Positions 10,065 to 18,527 of a DNA stretch of 64,000 nucleotides are shown here, one piece after another. The position numbers and the translations under genes were made by a program. Source of the stretch: Ruegeria atlantica (GTDB lineage Bacteria > Pseudomonadota > Alphaproteobacteria > Rhodobacterales > Rhodobacteraceae). The notes below the pieces were generated by a model, which had not been told where the DNA came from, did no database searches, and saw only the letters and a list, made by a program, of their open reading frames with translations. Each line of letters opens with the position of its first letter. Position 1 is the stretch's first letter. The DNA is taken from contig NZ_WQCF01000014.1 of the NCBI RefSeq assembly GCF_013032455.1, positions 1 through 64,000 of the forward strand. Direction: 5' to 3'.

Positions 10065-10206
10065 TCCTTGTTCGCATTCAACATAGACCGGAAAATAGTT
10101 CTACCAAACCCCTTGAACCCCTTTGCGACTCCTTTTATAGACCCCGCTACCGGCGCGGGTATCCGCGCCCCATTTCGTTATGGGGCAGGTCACGCAAAGG
10201 TTACGT

Positions 10207-10281
10207 GGGCGGTTAGCTCAGCGGTAGAGCACTTCGTTGACATCGAAGGGGTCACAAGTTCGATCCTTGTACCGCCCACCA
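10207..10281 (+). tRNA. tRNA-Val (anticodon GAC)
   Basis: A complete 75-nt cloverleaf is present. The acceptor GGGCGGT pairs with ACCGCCC; the D-arm is GCTC/GAGC; the anticodon stem CTTCG/CGAAG encloses TTGACAT, giving anticodon GAC; the T-arm is ACAAG-TTCGATC-CTTGT. Discriminator A and an encoded CCA end it at 10281. It lies 90 bp upstream of rpmJ. Confidence 0.97.
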
Positions 10282-10371
10282 TCGTTTCACTGTTCCGGTT
10301 TTCCGGGGCACCCGCTAACCCAGGCGCTGGCCACGTCCTTGATGAAGGCGCCGCAGATTGGAGACAGACCA

Positions 10372-10497
10372 ATGAAGGTCAAGAACTCGCTCCGCTCGCT
10401 CAAGAACCGGCACCGTGATTGCCGTGTTGTGCGTCGCAAAGGCCGCGTCTACGTGATCAACAAGACGCAGCGCAAGTTCAAAGCTCGCCAGGGCTAA
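10372..10497 (+). CDS. rpmJ: 50S ribosomal protein L36 (zinc-free type)
   Basis: The 41-residue product [20 protein letters not shown] and onward is L36 of the large ribosomal subunit. It has a single cysteine instead of the Cys3-His zinc ribbon, that is the C-minus form usual in this order. The longer upstream reading frame runs through the tRNA gene and was rejected; GGAGACAGACC before 10372 supports the short start. A strong terminator follows 23 bp after the stop. Confidence 0.95.
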   Translation: MKVKNSLRSLKNRHRDCRVVRRKGRVYVINKTQRKFKARQG

Positions 10498-10520
10498 GAA
10501 CTGCACATACAAATTAAAGA

Positions 10521-10548
10521 ACCGCGCCTTCGAGCGCGGTTTTTTTTA
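10521..10548 (+). terminator. rho-independent terminator of rpmJ
   Basis: ACCGCGC (10521-10527) pairs with GCGCGGT (10534-10540), followed by a run of T to 10548. It also lies against the end of the convergent 10546-11454 gene. Confidence 0.9.
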
Positions 10549-11454
10549 TTGCGTGGCGTTATCCACTTTTCTGGCATTGGCAATCTCAGCGTTGACCTGC
10601 CTTAGGTTGTGATGAATCTCTTGTGGTGAAGGGTCAATTTTCTTGGCGCGCTCAAACGCCCTTTTCGCGGCTTCCAGATCACCTTGCTGGTATCGGGTGT
10701 TGCCCAGGCCGTACGCCCAGATCCAGTTGTCCGGCCAGCGGGTTCCTCCGTTGATGTAAACCTTCGACGCAGCTTGGGTATGTCCCAATTGTTCCAGCCC
10801 GGCTGCGGCCCGCAGAATGGCCCACTGATTATCCGTCGTCGGCAACCGGTTGGGCGGCAAAACGGTCAGCGCCCAATACTCTCCACGCTTCCACGTTCGC
10901 ATGAACAATTGCAGATCCATTGTCATAAGTTCATGTTCGCCGGAATGAAGAAAAATTTCCTGAAGGCCCAGATCATAGCCAACAACAACCGCATAGTGCC
11001 ATCGCGGCGCCCATTTGAACCCTAGGTTCTGGAATATGATCACCGGGTGCCCCACTGCAACCTCGTCGAGCAATTCTTCCAATGTTGAAAGGCGAACCGC
11101 CAGCATTTCCTGCCGTCGTGCGGCCCCAATCATGTCGGCGAGATACGTTCCCTCAGCCCCGGGCGTAAAGGATTGGGTTGCGACTTCAGACTGGGTGACG
11201 TCCAATCCCGACCATTGGAATACCATGGCAAGAGAAGCGGGCCCGCAATAGAACTCATTTTGCTGGACCAACGGCACACCTGAGACCGCGGCACGCGATG
11301 GGGCATCATACCCGGATGGCACCCTGAGTTCCTCTTGTGCACATGCAGTAAGCAAAACGGGCAACAGGATTGCAGCCCACGTCCGACTGTGAAGACGGAG
11401 AAAGTGGATCAGCGGCCTGCGCACCGCGTGAACGGAAACACTTTGGTTAGACAT
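10546..11454 (-). CDS. PA2778-family lipoprotein: C39-like cysteine peptidase with TPR tail
   Basis: The 302-residue product has a lipobox (LLTAC, Cys38), so it is anchored in the envelope. A papain-fold C39-like domain follows with candidate nucleophile Cys70 (EFYCGPASLAM) and His153 (RWHYAVVVGYD). The C-terminal about 80 residues contain tetratricopeptide-like helices (GNTRYQQGDLEAAKRAFERA). This architecture matches the PA2778 family. Its gene starts 46 bp inside the preceding PA2779-family gene, so the two are translationally coupled. C39 peptidases usually cut leader peptides after double glycine, but no such substrate or exporter is visible here; the target is unknown. Confidence 0.85.
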   Translation of the reverse strand: MSNQSVSVHAVRRPLIHFLRLHSRTWAAILLPVLLTACAQEELRVPSGYDAPSRAAVSGVPLVQQNEFYCGPASLAMVFQWSGLDVTQSEVATQSFTPGAEGTYLADMIGAARRQEMLAVRLSTLEELLDEVAVGHPVIIFQNLGFKWAPRWHYAVVVGYDLGLQEIFLHSGEHELMTMDLQLFMRTWKRGEYWALTVLPPNRLPTTDNQWAILRAAAGLEQLGHTQAASKVYINGGTRWPDNWIWAYGLGNTRYQQGDLEAAKRAFERAKKIDPSPQEIHHNLRQVNAEIANARKVDNATQ

Positions 11455-11816
11455 AGCAGATCCGTCACCAGCAATATGATGAACACCGTAAGCAGCGCGC
11501 CCACGACACCGTTGCCGCCGGCCGTGTCGTTTTCCATTTGCGTCAGAACCGACGCTATTTCCTCATCCGTCAGTGCTTGCAGGCGTGTTTCGGCCTCATT
11601 TGGATCAACACCCATTGAGACCAGTTCATCACGGACCTCTTTTCGGTCGAGCTCACTCAGCAAAAAATCGCGATTGGCATACGATTCATACCGTGAAATC
11701 ACGTCGCCCGTACTTAACATTTCAGCCTGTGCCATTGTGCTGAATTGCGTTGCCAACAGCATTTGCGTAGCAACAATCGCCACCAAACCGCCGCGCGCAA
11801 TTGTTTGAAAGCCCAT
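11409..11816 (-). CDS. PA2779-family small membrane/exported protein
   Basis: From the ATG at 11816, the 135-residue product begins MGFQTIARGGLVAIVA, a hydrophobic signal or anchor. A charged alpha-helical middle (LDRKEVRDELVSMGVDPNEA) follows, then a glycine hinge and one strong C-terminal transmembrane helix (VGALLTVFIILLVTDLLC). It matches the PA2779 family, which sits next to PA2778-type peptidases in other proteobacteria. Longer in-frame extension to 11981 was rejected as non-conserved-looking. Its 3' end overlaps the peptidase gene by 46 bp. It may be a partner or substrate of that peptidase. Confidence 0.8.
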   Translation of the reverse strand: MGFQTIARGGLVAIVATQMLLATQFSTMAQAEMLSTGDVISRYESYANRDFLLSELDRKEVRDELVSMGVDPNEAETRLQALTDEEIASVLTQMENDTAGGNGVVGALLTVFIILLVTDLLCLTKVFPFTRCAGR

Positions 11817-12141
11817 CTCTTGGCGTCCTCCCGATGTCGGCCTAATCTTTTGTCCGCTTTGTAAACAAGCGTGTCTCTGGCCATTGTTTAATAGGTGTAA
11901 GGCGATTGCAACCATACATAGCGTGCGCCCTGCCGCCCATGGCGCAAAGGGCAGGTTTCCTCTCAATCCTGCCATGTCCAATCATGAATAACCGCAGTTG
12001 CCTGCAAATCCGAAGAATCCAAAATCTTGTACAAGAAGATGCCTTTGAGGAACGACCCGCGCACATAGCGACCTTTTGACCAACTAATTTTGTCAGATTT
12101 GCTTGCATCCCCGGAGAAATCGTTTAATTGACCTTTTCAGT

Positions 12142-12155
12142 CGGATTTAAATCCG
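12142..12155. promoter_or_regulatory. perfect 14-bp palindrome upstream of an iron-binding protein gene
   Basis: CGGATTTAAATCCG is a perfect inverted repeat centred about 35 bp before the start codon at 12183. Its position suits a repressor operator, plausibly iron-responsive given the gene downstream, but it does not match Fur, RirA or Irr consensus sequences that I can recall. Confidence 0.35.
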
Positions 12156-12182
12156 CCACAGTTTTCAATTTTGGGACACACG

Positions 12183-13199
12183 ATGCTAAAATCCTCTACC
12201 TGCGTTGCCGCCGCCCTTACGGCTCTGATCGCAACTTCCGCCGCCGCCGAGGGCGAGCTGAACCTCTATTCCTCGCGCCACTATGACACTGATGAGCGCC
12301 TTTACAGCGATTTCGAAGAGGCCACCGGCATCACCATCAACCGTATCGAAGGCAAGGCCGACGAACTGATCGCACGGATGGAAGCGGAAGGTGCGAACTC
12401 GCCTGCCGACATTCTGCTGACCGTTGATACGTCGCGTCTGGCCCGTGCCAAAAACGCAGGCATTCTGCAGTCGATCGACAGTGACGTTCTGGAAGAGCGC
12501 ATCCCCGCAAACCTGCAGGACAGCGACAATGAATGGTTCGGTTTCTCGCAGCGAGGCCGCATCCTCTTTTTCGATAAGGAAAACGTCACCAATCCACCAG
12601 CCACCTATGCCGATCTGGCCAAACCCGAATACAAGGGCCTTGTTTGCATCCGTTCGTCCAGCAACACCTATAACCAGACCTTGCTGGCCTCAATCATCAC
12701 TCACGAAGGCACCGAGGCCGCCAAAGCCTGGGCTGAAGGGGTTGTCGCCAACATGGCGCGCGAGCCGCAGGGGGGCGACACTGACCAGCTGCGCGGCATC
12801 GTCTCGGGCGAGTGTGATATTGCGGTTTCGAACACGTATTACTTTGCCCGCGCCATCCGCAAAGACGTCAAAGGCGTTTCCGCTGATATCGACTCGATCG
12901 GCTGGGTCTTCCCGAACCAGGACGGCACCGGTGCGCATATGAACTTGTCCGGTGCCGGTGTTGCCGCGAATGCGCCAAACAAAGAGAACGCAATCCTGTT
13001 CCTTGAGTATTTGGCAGGTGATCAGGCCCAGCAGTATTTCTCGGCCGGCAATGACGAGTATCCAGCAGCCCAAGGCGTTGCACTTGCGGACTCGGTCCAG
13101 GCACTGGGTGCGTTCAATGCCGACGAGGTGAACTTGTCCGAAGTGGCCAAGAACATCCCCGAGGCACAGAAGATCTTTAACGAGGTCGGCTGGAAGTAA
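12183..13199 (+). CDS. Fe(III) ABC transporter substrate-binding protein (FbpA/FutA type)
   Basis: A periplasmic ferric-ion binding protein. The 338 residues start with a signal peptide (MLKSSTCVAAALTALIATSA, then AAAEG). The tandem tyrosines of SNTYYFARA are the expected iron ligands, and LYSSRHYDTDE supplies further candidates near the N-terminus. The ATG at 12183 with GGGA at 12173-12176 was preferred over an upstream TTG. No permease or ATPase gene is adjacent, so it is an orphan that must work with components elsewhere. A terminator follows it. Confidence 0.9.
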   Translation: MLKSSTCVAAALTALIATSAAAEGELNLYSSRHYDTDERLYSDFEEATGITINRIEGKADELIARMEAEGANSPADILLTVDTSRLARAKNAGILQSIDSDVLEERIPANLQDSDNEWFGFSQRGRILFFDKENVTNPPATYADLAKPEYKGLVCIRSSSNTYNQTLLASIITHEGTEAAKAWAEGVVANMAREPQGGDTDQLRGIVSGECDIAVSNTYYFARAIRKDVKGVSADIDSIGWVFPNQDGTGAHMNLSGAGVAANAPNKENAILFLEYLAGDQAQQYFSAGNDEYPAAQGVALADSVQALGAFNADEVNLSEVAKNIPEAQKIFNEVGWK

Positions 13200-13229
13200 C
13201 TCTGGCTCAATATCCTGAACTAAGGAAAA

Positions 13230-13259
13230 GGCGCGGAGATTCCCGCGTCTTTTCTTGTT
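13230..13259 (+). terminator. rho-independent terminator after the iron-binding protein gene
   Basis: GGCGCGG (13230-13236) pairs with CCGCGTC (13243-13249, one G-T pair), followed by TTTTCTTG. It isolates the binding-protein gene from the regulator that follows. Confidence 0.75.
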
Positions 13260-13319
13260 GAAATATGATTAAATTAATCGTTTAATCCCGAAACCGATCT
13301 TTATTCTCATTTCTGAACG

Positions 13320-13874
13320 ATGCTGGACAACCTCTCAAATCGCCTTGCTACGCGCCTGAGCGAACTACGCCGGGGCCACGGATGGTCACTGGACCAACTG
13401 GCAGAACACAGCGCCATCAGTCGCGCCACACTTTCGCGGATGGAAAAAGGCGATGTCAGCCCCACCGCCGAAACGCTGGGACGGCTGTGTGCTGCCTACG
13501 GTCTGCCGATGTCACGCCTGCTAATGATGGTTGAAGACAGTTTCGACCCAAAGGTCCCGTTTGAACGGCAACCGGAATGGCGCGATCCTGAGACCGGGTT
13601 CACGCGCCGCTCGGTGTCTCCACCAGCGACTGGGCTCAGCGGAGAGGTGATGGAAGGGCACCTGCCACCGGACACGGTGATCACTTATGATAGCCCACCA
13701 AAACCCGGACAGGAGCATCACCTGATCCTACTGGACGGCGCGCTGACGTTGACCGTGGATGGCATTGCCCATGAATTGAACGGAGGAGATTGCCTGCGTT
13801 ATCACCTTTCGGGGCCAACACGGTTCGAAACGACGCCCATGCGCGGGGCGCGGTATATACTGGTGCTGATATGA
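13320..13874 (+). CDS. XRE-family transcriptional regulator with C-terminal cupin
   Basis: The 184-residue protein has an N-terminal helix-turn-helix (about 8-62, LDQLAEHSAISRATLSRMEK) and a C-terminal cupin barrel (about 105-184, GEVMEGHLPPDT, EHHLILLDGALTLTV). This class often senses small metabolites and regulates the neighbouring gene. The stop codon overlaps the start of the acetyltransferase gene (ATGA), so the two form a coupled pair and the acetyltransferase is the likeliest target. Confidence 0.88.
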   Translation: MLDNLSNRLATRLSELRRGHGWSLDQLAEHSAISRATLSRMEKGDVSPTAETLGRLCAAYGLPMSRLLMMVEDSFDPKVPFERQPEWRDPETGFTRRSVSPPATGLSGEVMEGHLPPDTVITYDSPPKPGQEHHLILLDGALTLTVDGIAHELNGGDCLRYHLSGPTRFETTPMRGARYILVLI

Positions 13875-14389
13875 TCTTGCGTATGGACCTGCATGGCTTT
13901 GACACAGCGCTAGAGGATCTGACTGATATCCTGCACGCCTGCGTCCAGGCCGGAGCAAGCATAGGGTTCATCCATCCCTTCACCCCGGATCAAGCGCAGG
14001 CCTATTGGCAAAACCAGGTGCGACCGGGTGTGCAGACCGGTGCGTTGGACCTGCTCGTCGCACAGGACGCAGGGCGCGTTTTGGGTACAGTGCAATTGAT
14101 CCCTGCAGCAATGCCCAACCAACCTCATCGCGCCGACGTGGCCAAGTTGTTGGTGCATCCTGACGCCAGACGCCAGGGTCTAGGACGCGCCCTGATGGCA
14201 AGCCTGGAAGACCGTGCCGCCGCAATTGGCCGGACATTGCTTGTGCTCGACACCCGCAGCACCGATCCGTCGCGCCTGCTGTATCAAAACATGGGCTTTC
14301 AGATCGCCGGAGAGATTCCGAGGTATTGCCGTAACCCGTTCGAGGATCGTTTGGAGCCAACAACCTATATGTTCAAAGACCTCAGCTAA
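13871..14389 (+). CDS. GNAT-family N-acetyltransferase
   Basis: The product has 172 residues with the acetyl-CoA pyrophosphate loop in LLVHPDARRQGLGRALM and the C-terminal LLYQNMGFQIAGEIP strand typical of GNAT enzymes. It starts at the ATG at 13871, which overlaps the stop of the upstream regulator by 4 bp. The substrate is unknown. It is convergent with moeA. Confidence 0.88.
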   Translation: MILRMDLHGFDTALEDLTDILHACVQAGASIGFIHPFTPDQAQAYWQNQVRPGVQTGALDLLVAQDAGRVLGTVQLIPAAMPNQPHRADVAKLLVHPDARRQGLGRALMASLEDRAAAIGRTLLVLDTRSTDPSRLLYQNMGFQIAGEIPRYCRNPFEDRLEPTTYMFKDLS

Positions 14390-14551
14390 GCCGATAACAT
14401 GCACTGTTTTGACAAGGCTGGGTCGAAAGGTCGGGCTCACTCTTCTTACGCAACCTCGCAACACGATCGGAGTTCTCATCCCATCTGGTTGCCTGGACCG
14501 GTCGCAAAACACCTGAGGCTTGCAGAAATGGGAAATCACCGGGCGTTGACG

Positions 14552-15796
14552 TCAAAAGCGCAGGAAAGGCAGAACTTGCCCCATAGCAAGCGTTTCTGTT
14601 TCCGCGGGGATGACGGCCAGGCCATCGGCCTGCGCAAGCAATGCGACCCGACCGCTATACGACGGGGCCATCAGCCGCAGACGAGGGGTGCCGTCTGGCA
14701 TCACGCCTTCGATCACGACGGGGCGGTATTCCTGACGACCTGCCCGGCGCTCCAACGGTTCGGCCAGAACCGCGTTTTCCGGTGTTTGCGGCGTGTGGTG
14801 CAAACCTGCCCGACGCGCCATCATGTGCGACCCGATGATTTGCCATGTCACATAGGCCGAAACCGGGTTTCCCGGCAGCCCGACATAAAGCGCATCGCCA
14901 CGGCGACCGAACATGATCGGCTTACCCGGTTTCATCGCCACTTTCATCACATCAGTCTGCCCGCCAATTTCAGCAAAGAGGCGCGGCATGTGGTCCTCGT
15001 CACCGACCGACACGCCGCCCGTGGTGATGATCAGATCCGCGCTTTCGCAGGCTTCACGCAGCACCTGCTCCAACAACGCAGGTTCGTCTTCAACCGGCCC
15101 CACATCCGTCAGGTCGATCCACGGTTTGCCCAACAACGCGCGCAACATATAGCGGTTCGAATTATAGACTTGGCCGGGGCCTAGTTCTTCACCGGGTTGC
15201 CGCAATTCGCTGCCAGTCGAAAAAATGGTGACCTTCAACTTGCGATAGAGAGTCACCTCTCCGTACCCGGCCGAGGCCAGCACGGCGGCTTCGCGGGCCG
15301 TGATCTCACATCCCTGACGCAGGATCGGTGCACCTGCCTTCAAGTCTTCGCCCGAGCGGCGGATATGTTGTCCGGGCTTGGGTCGGCGGGTAAAACGGAT
15401 GCCGTCGGCGGTAACCTCACAATCTTCCTGCATCAGAACCGCGTCAAAATCAGAAGGCACCGGCGCGCCGGTGAAAATCCGCAACGCCGTGCCCACGGGT
15501 GCAGAATGTGTGCCATCATCACCAGCGGCAATGCGCCCGGCAACTGGCAGGGTGAACATAGGGCCGTTGCCCAGATCAGCCGTACGAATGGCGTAACCGT
15601 CCATGGCCGAATTATCGAAGGCAGGCATATCCACCTTGCTGGTACAATCTTGGGCCAACACCCGTCCGATCGCATCGATCAGCGACACAGCCTCGGTTTC
15701 TTTGATTGGGTCGGCAACGGACAGGCCCCGAGCCAGAGCGTCGGATACCGTCAGATACATATGAGCATGCCGGTCACAAGCGCATCCATCAGCCAT
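14552..15796 (-). CDS. moeA: MoeA, molybdopterin molybdenumtransferase
   Basis: MoeA inserts molybdate into adenylylated molybdopterin, completing moco. The 414-residue protein shows the MoeA domains: PAFDNSAMDGYAI near the N-terminus, the MogA-like domain with IFSTGSEL and TTGGVSVGDED, and GLPGNPVSA in the third part. The ATG at 15796 with GGAGGATTCAA upstream was chosen; it overlaps the stop of a small upstream reading frame. Moco made here would serve MsrP at the left end of the window. Confidence 0.95.
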   Translation of the reverse strand: MADGCACDRHAHMYLTVSDALARGLSVADPIKETEAVSLIDAIGRVLAQDCTSKVDMPAFDNSAMDGYAIRTADLGNGPMFTLPVAGRIAAGDDGTHSAPVGTALRIFTGAPVPSDFDAVLMQEDCEVTADGIRFTRRPKPGQHIRRSGEDLKAGAPILRQGCEITAREAAVLASAGYGEVTLYRKLKVTIFSTGSELRQPGEELGPGQVYNSNRYMLRALLGKPWIDLTDVGPVEDEPALLEQVLREACESADLIITTGGVSVGDEDHMPRLFAEIGGQTDVMKVAMKPGKPIMFGRRGDALYVGLPGNPVSAYVTWQIIGSHMMARRAGLHHTPQTPENAVLAEPLERRAGRQEYRPVVIEGVMPDGTPRLRLMAPSYSGRVALLAQADGLAVIPAETETLAMGQVLPFLRF

Positions 15797-15938
15797 TTGA
15801 ATCCTCCAGCTGTTCGACCTCGCCGAGTATCGGCAAAAAAGCACGCGTTCCCTCAGAAAAGTCGTAGTCGCGCAGTTCGGTCAGCAATCGATGGCCAATG
15901 GACACCACCACAGGGGCGCTGTCATTGACATAGGTCAC
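15789..15938 (-). CDS. small reading frame overlapping the moeA start
   Basis: A 49-residue frame starts with GTG at 15938 and ends in TGA at 15789, overlapping the moeA start by 8 bp. Its translation (SIGHRLLTELRDYDFSEG and onward) looks like real protein rather than random sequence. Its end supplies the ribosome site of moeA, suggesting translational coupling. It could be a small protein or the tail of a decayed gene; an in-frame stop lies just upstream of the GTG. No family was recognised. Confidence 0.4.
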   Translation of the reverse strand: MTYVNDSAPVVVSIGHRLLTELRDYDFSEGTRAFLPILGEVEQLEDSNG

Positions 15939-16108
15939 AATTCACCGACCGGGCGCGATGGGCAGGCCAGATTAGTCCGGTCGAAATTTACACTCTGCCG
16001 CGAATTTAGGGTTATTAGCGCAGTCCATTAGCCGACACTCAGTTTCGGGTGACTTGCATATTGCAAATACGCCCCACATCCATCAACGCCAGAGTCGTTG
16101 GCACTTCG

Positions 16109-16957
16109 TCAGAAGTCCAGCCCGATATCAATGGTGCGATAAGAATGGGTCAGCGCACCTGATGAGATGTAGTCCACACCCGTCGCTGCCACAGCAGCCA
16201 CTGTATCGCGGCTGATATTGCCCGAAGCCTCAGTCACGATGCGGCCATCCACCATTTCGACCGCCTCTTTAAGGGTCGCAGGGGCCATGTTGTCCAGCAA
16301 CACCACATCCGCGCCGCCGACCTCAAGCACCTCGGCCAGTTGGTCCAGCGTGTCCACCTCAATCTCAACCTTCATCATGTGCGAGGCTCGGGCCCTAGTA
16401 GCGTCAAGAACCGCCCGTACACCACCGGCTGCGGCGATGTGATTGTCCTTAATCAGGATCGCGTCCGAAAGAGAAAAACGGTGGTTGAACCCGCCACCAT
16501 GCAGCACCGCCTGTTTTTCAACGATGCGCAGTCCAGGCGTGGTCTTGCGGGTGCAAGTAATGCGCGCCTTGGTACCCTCGGCTTCGGCCACCAGAGCAGC
16601 CGTAGCAGTTGCGACACCCGCCATACGCCCCGCAAAGTTCAGCGCGACCCGTTCGCCAGACAGGATCGAGGCCGCACTGCCTTTGATCTCCATCAGCGTG
16701 TCGCCCTTGTTACAACGCTGGCCGTCAGCAACATGGATGATGACCTCCAACGACGGATCGACCAGACGAAACGCCAAAGCAGCCACCTGCATGCCCGAAA
16801 CGACCGCATCCTCGCGCGCGTTTAACCGGGCATTATAGGTGGTGTCAGCCGGAATCACGGTCAGTGTGGTGACATCGCCATTGGCGCCCAGATCCTCCAT
16901 CAGCGCGGACCGCACTATGGGTTCGAGGATCATGTCAGGCAAGGCCGGGAAATTCAT
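16109..16957 (-). CDS. nadC: NadC, nicotinate-nucleotide pyrophosphorylase (quinolinate phosphoribosyltransferase)
   Basis: NadC converts quinolinate and PRPP to nicotinate mononucleotide. The 282 residues include the signature CTRKTTPGLR, GGGFNHRFSLSDAILIKDNH and VLLDNM segments with the basic residues that bind the substrate carboxylates and phosphates. It is the last gene of nadA-nadB-nadC and overlaps the nadB stop by 4 bp. Confidence 0.97.
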   Translation of the reverse strand: MNFPALPDMILEPIVRSALMEDLGANGDVTTLTVIPADTTYNARLNAREDAVVSGMQVAALAFRLVDPSLEVIIHVADGQRCNKGDTLMEIKGSAASILSGERVALNFAGRMAGVATATAALVAEAEGTKARITCTRKTTPGLRIVEKQAVLHGGGFNHRFSLSDAILIKDNHIAAAGGVRAVLDATRARASHMMKVEIEVDTLDQLAEVLEVGGADVVLLDNMAPATLKEAVEMVDGRIVTEASGNISRDTVAAVAATGVDYISSGALTHSYRTIDIGLDF

Positions 16958-18519
16958 GTTACGTCCTTCGCAATGCGGTCCCGCAAGGCTAAGGCCTCGC
17001 TCAGCGTCAAGGCCGAGCGTCGGCCAGGGCCGGGGATGGGATCAGGAAAATCGGATCGGCAATGTGCGCCGCGGCTCTCCTCGCGCAGCAAAGCGGCGGC
17101 AGCGATCAGAGTAGCCGTGGCGGTCATGTTCAGGAACAGGTCAGAGTCCGAGTGCCGAGCCTCGAGGGCGGCGATCTCGGTCAGGGCCCGGCGCAGCCCG
17201 GATTCATCGCGCACAACACCGACGTGCTCGGTCATGACCTGACGCAGGGTTGTCACGTCTTTTACGTCGACTGAATTACCGCCTTGGACTAGGCAAAGCT
17301 CGACCTCGGACGCGTTTTCAAGCGACACCTGGGTTGCAATGTCCCGAGCGCAGGACCGCGCGAAAACCAGCGCCTCAAGCAACCCGTTCGAAGCCAGCCG
17401 GTTAGCCCCATGCAAACCGGTCGAGGCCGCCTCGCCGCACACCCAAAGCCCCGTCAGAGAGCTGCGCCCCGCCAGATCGGTTTCAACGCCGCCCATATGG
17501 TAATGCGCCGATGCAGTCACAGGAATTGGGTCGGTCACAGGATCGACGCCGTTGCGTTTGCAGGCCTCTGTCACTGACGGGAATTGCGTTACGATCTCGG
17601 CCCCTATGGCATGACGCGTGTCCAGCGCCGGACGTTTGCCCGCCTGCATCTGAACATAGACGGCGCGTGCAACCGTGTCGCGCGGGGCCAGCTCGGCATC
17701 GGGGTGAATATCAGGCATAAAGCGGTGGCCATCGCAGTCAATCAGAACAGCCCCCTCGCCGCGCAACGCCTCGGTCGCCAGCGGCGTCGGGTCTTCGCCC
17801 ACATCAATGGCTGTCGGGTGGAATTGCACAAACTCTGCATCGGCAATCCGCGCACCGGCGCGCGCGGCCATGCCAATCCCCTGCCCCCGGATACGCGCGG
17901 GATTGGTGGTTTGCGCATAGAGCCCACATGACCCGCCAGTTGCCAGTACATGCGCAGCTCCGCGCAGCAGCATCGGCCCCGCTCCAGACGCCTGCGCGCT
18001 GGTCAGATATACGCCGGTCACCTGCGCGCCGTCGCTTTCCAGACCGACGGCCTCAGCACCTTCGACCACTTGCACCGACGGCGTCCGGCGCACTTCCTCG
18101 ATCAGTGCGCGCATGATTTCGGATCCGGCCTGGTCGCCCTTGACCCTCACCACCCGCGCCGCGGAATGAGCAGCCTCGCGCGACTGCACGAACCCACCGT
18201 CAGCGGTGCGATCAAACCCGGTGCCCAGCTCGGACAGATCGAGGATATGTTCTGGCGCGGCTTTGGTCACAAATTCGGCCACCTCGCGCAGTACCGACCC
18301 CGCGCCCGCGCGCATGGTGTCATCCGCATGCGCCTCGGGACTGTCCGTTCGCGCCATGGCCGCCGCGACGCCGCCCTGCGCCCAAGCCGAGCTTGCGCCG
18401 GACCCAAGCTGCTCGGGCGAAATCATCACCACCGGGAGCGGCGCCAATTTCAGCGCGGTATAAACCGCAGCCAGCCCGGCGCCTATGATGACCACACGCG
18501 GCGTTTCGATTGTTTGCAT
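16954..18519 (-). CDS. nadB: NadB, L-aspartate oxidase
   Basis: This FAD enzyme oxidises aspartate to iminoaspartate for quinolinate synthesis. The FAD site GAGLAAVYTAL lies near the N-terminus, the GSGASSAWAQGGVAAA loop follows, and the C-terminal WVCGEAASTGLHGANRLASN matches the succinate dehydrogenase/aspartate oxidase family. The ATG at 18519 is preferred; a TTG at 18531 that overlaps the nadA stop is the alternative. Middle gene of the NAD operon. Confidence 0.96.
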   Translation of the reverse strand: MQTIETPRVVIIGAGLAAVYTALKLAPLPVVMISPEQLGSGASSAWAQGGVAAAMARTDSPEAHADDTMRAGAGSVLREVAEFVTKAAPEHILDLSELGTGFDRTADGGFVQSREAAHSAARVVRVKGDQAGSEIMRALIEEVRRTPSVQVVEGAEAVGLESDGAQVTGVYLTSAQASGAGPMLLRGAAHVLATGGSCGLYAQTTNPARIRGQGIGMAARAGARIADAEFVQFHPTAIDVGEDPTPLATEALRGEGAVLIDCDGHRFMPDIHPDAELAPRDTVARAVYVQMQAGKRPALDTRHAIGAEIVTQFPSVTEACKRNGVDPVTDPIPVTASAHYHMGGVETDLAGRSSLTGLWVCGEAASTGLHGANRLASNGLLEALVFARSCARDIATQVSLENASEVELCLVQGGNSVDVKDVTTLRQVMTEHVGVVRDESGLRRALTEIAALEARHSDSDLFLNMTATATLIAAAALLREESRGAHCRSDFPDPIPGPGRRSALTLSEALALRDRIAKDVT

Positions 18520-18527
18520 TTTGTCGA

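Noticed and set aside
12129..12143. RirA-type iron box TGA-N9-TCA before the iron-binding protein gene
   Set aside because: The right half is TCG, not TCA; such short boxes occur often by chance. Mentioned only as support for iron control.
14399..15184. Plus-strand frame of 261 codons opposite moeA
   Set aside because: Antisense shadow of MoeA with no ribosome site or recognisable domain.
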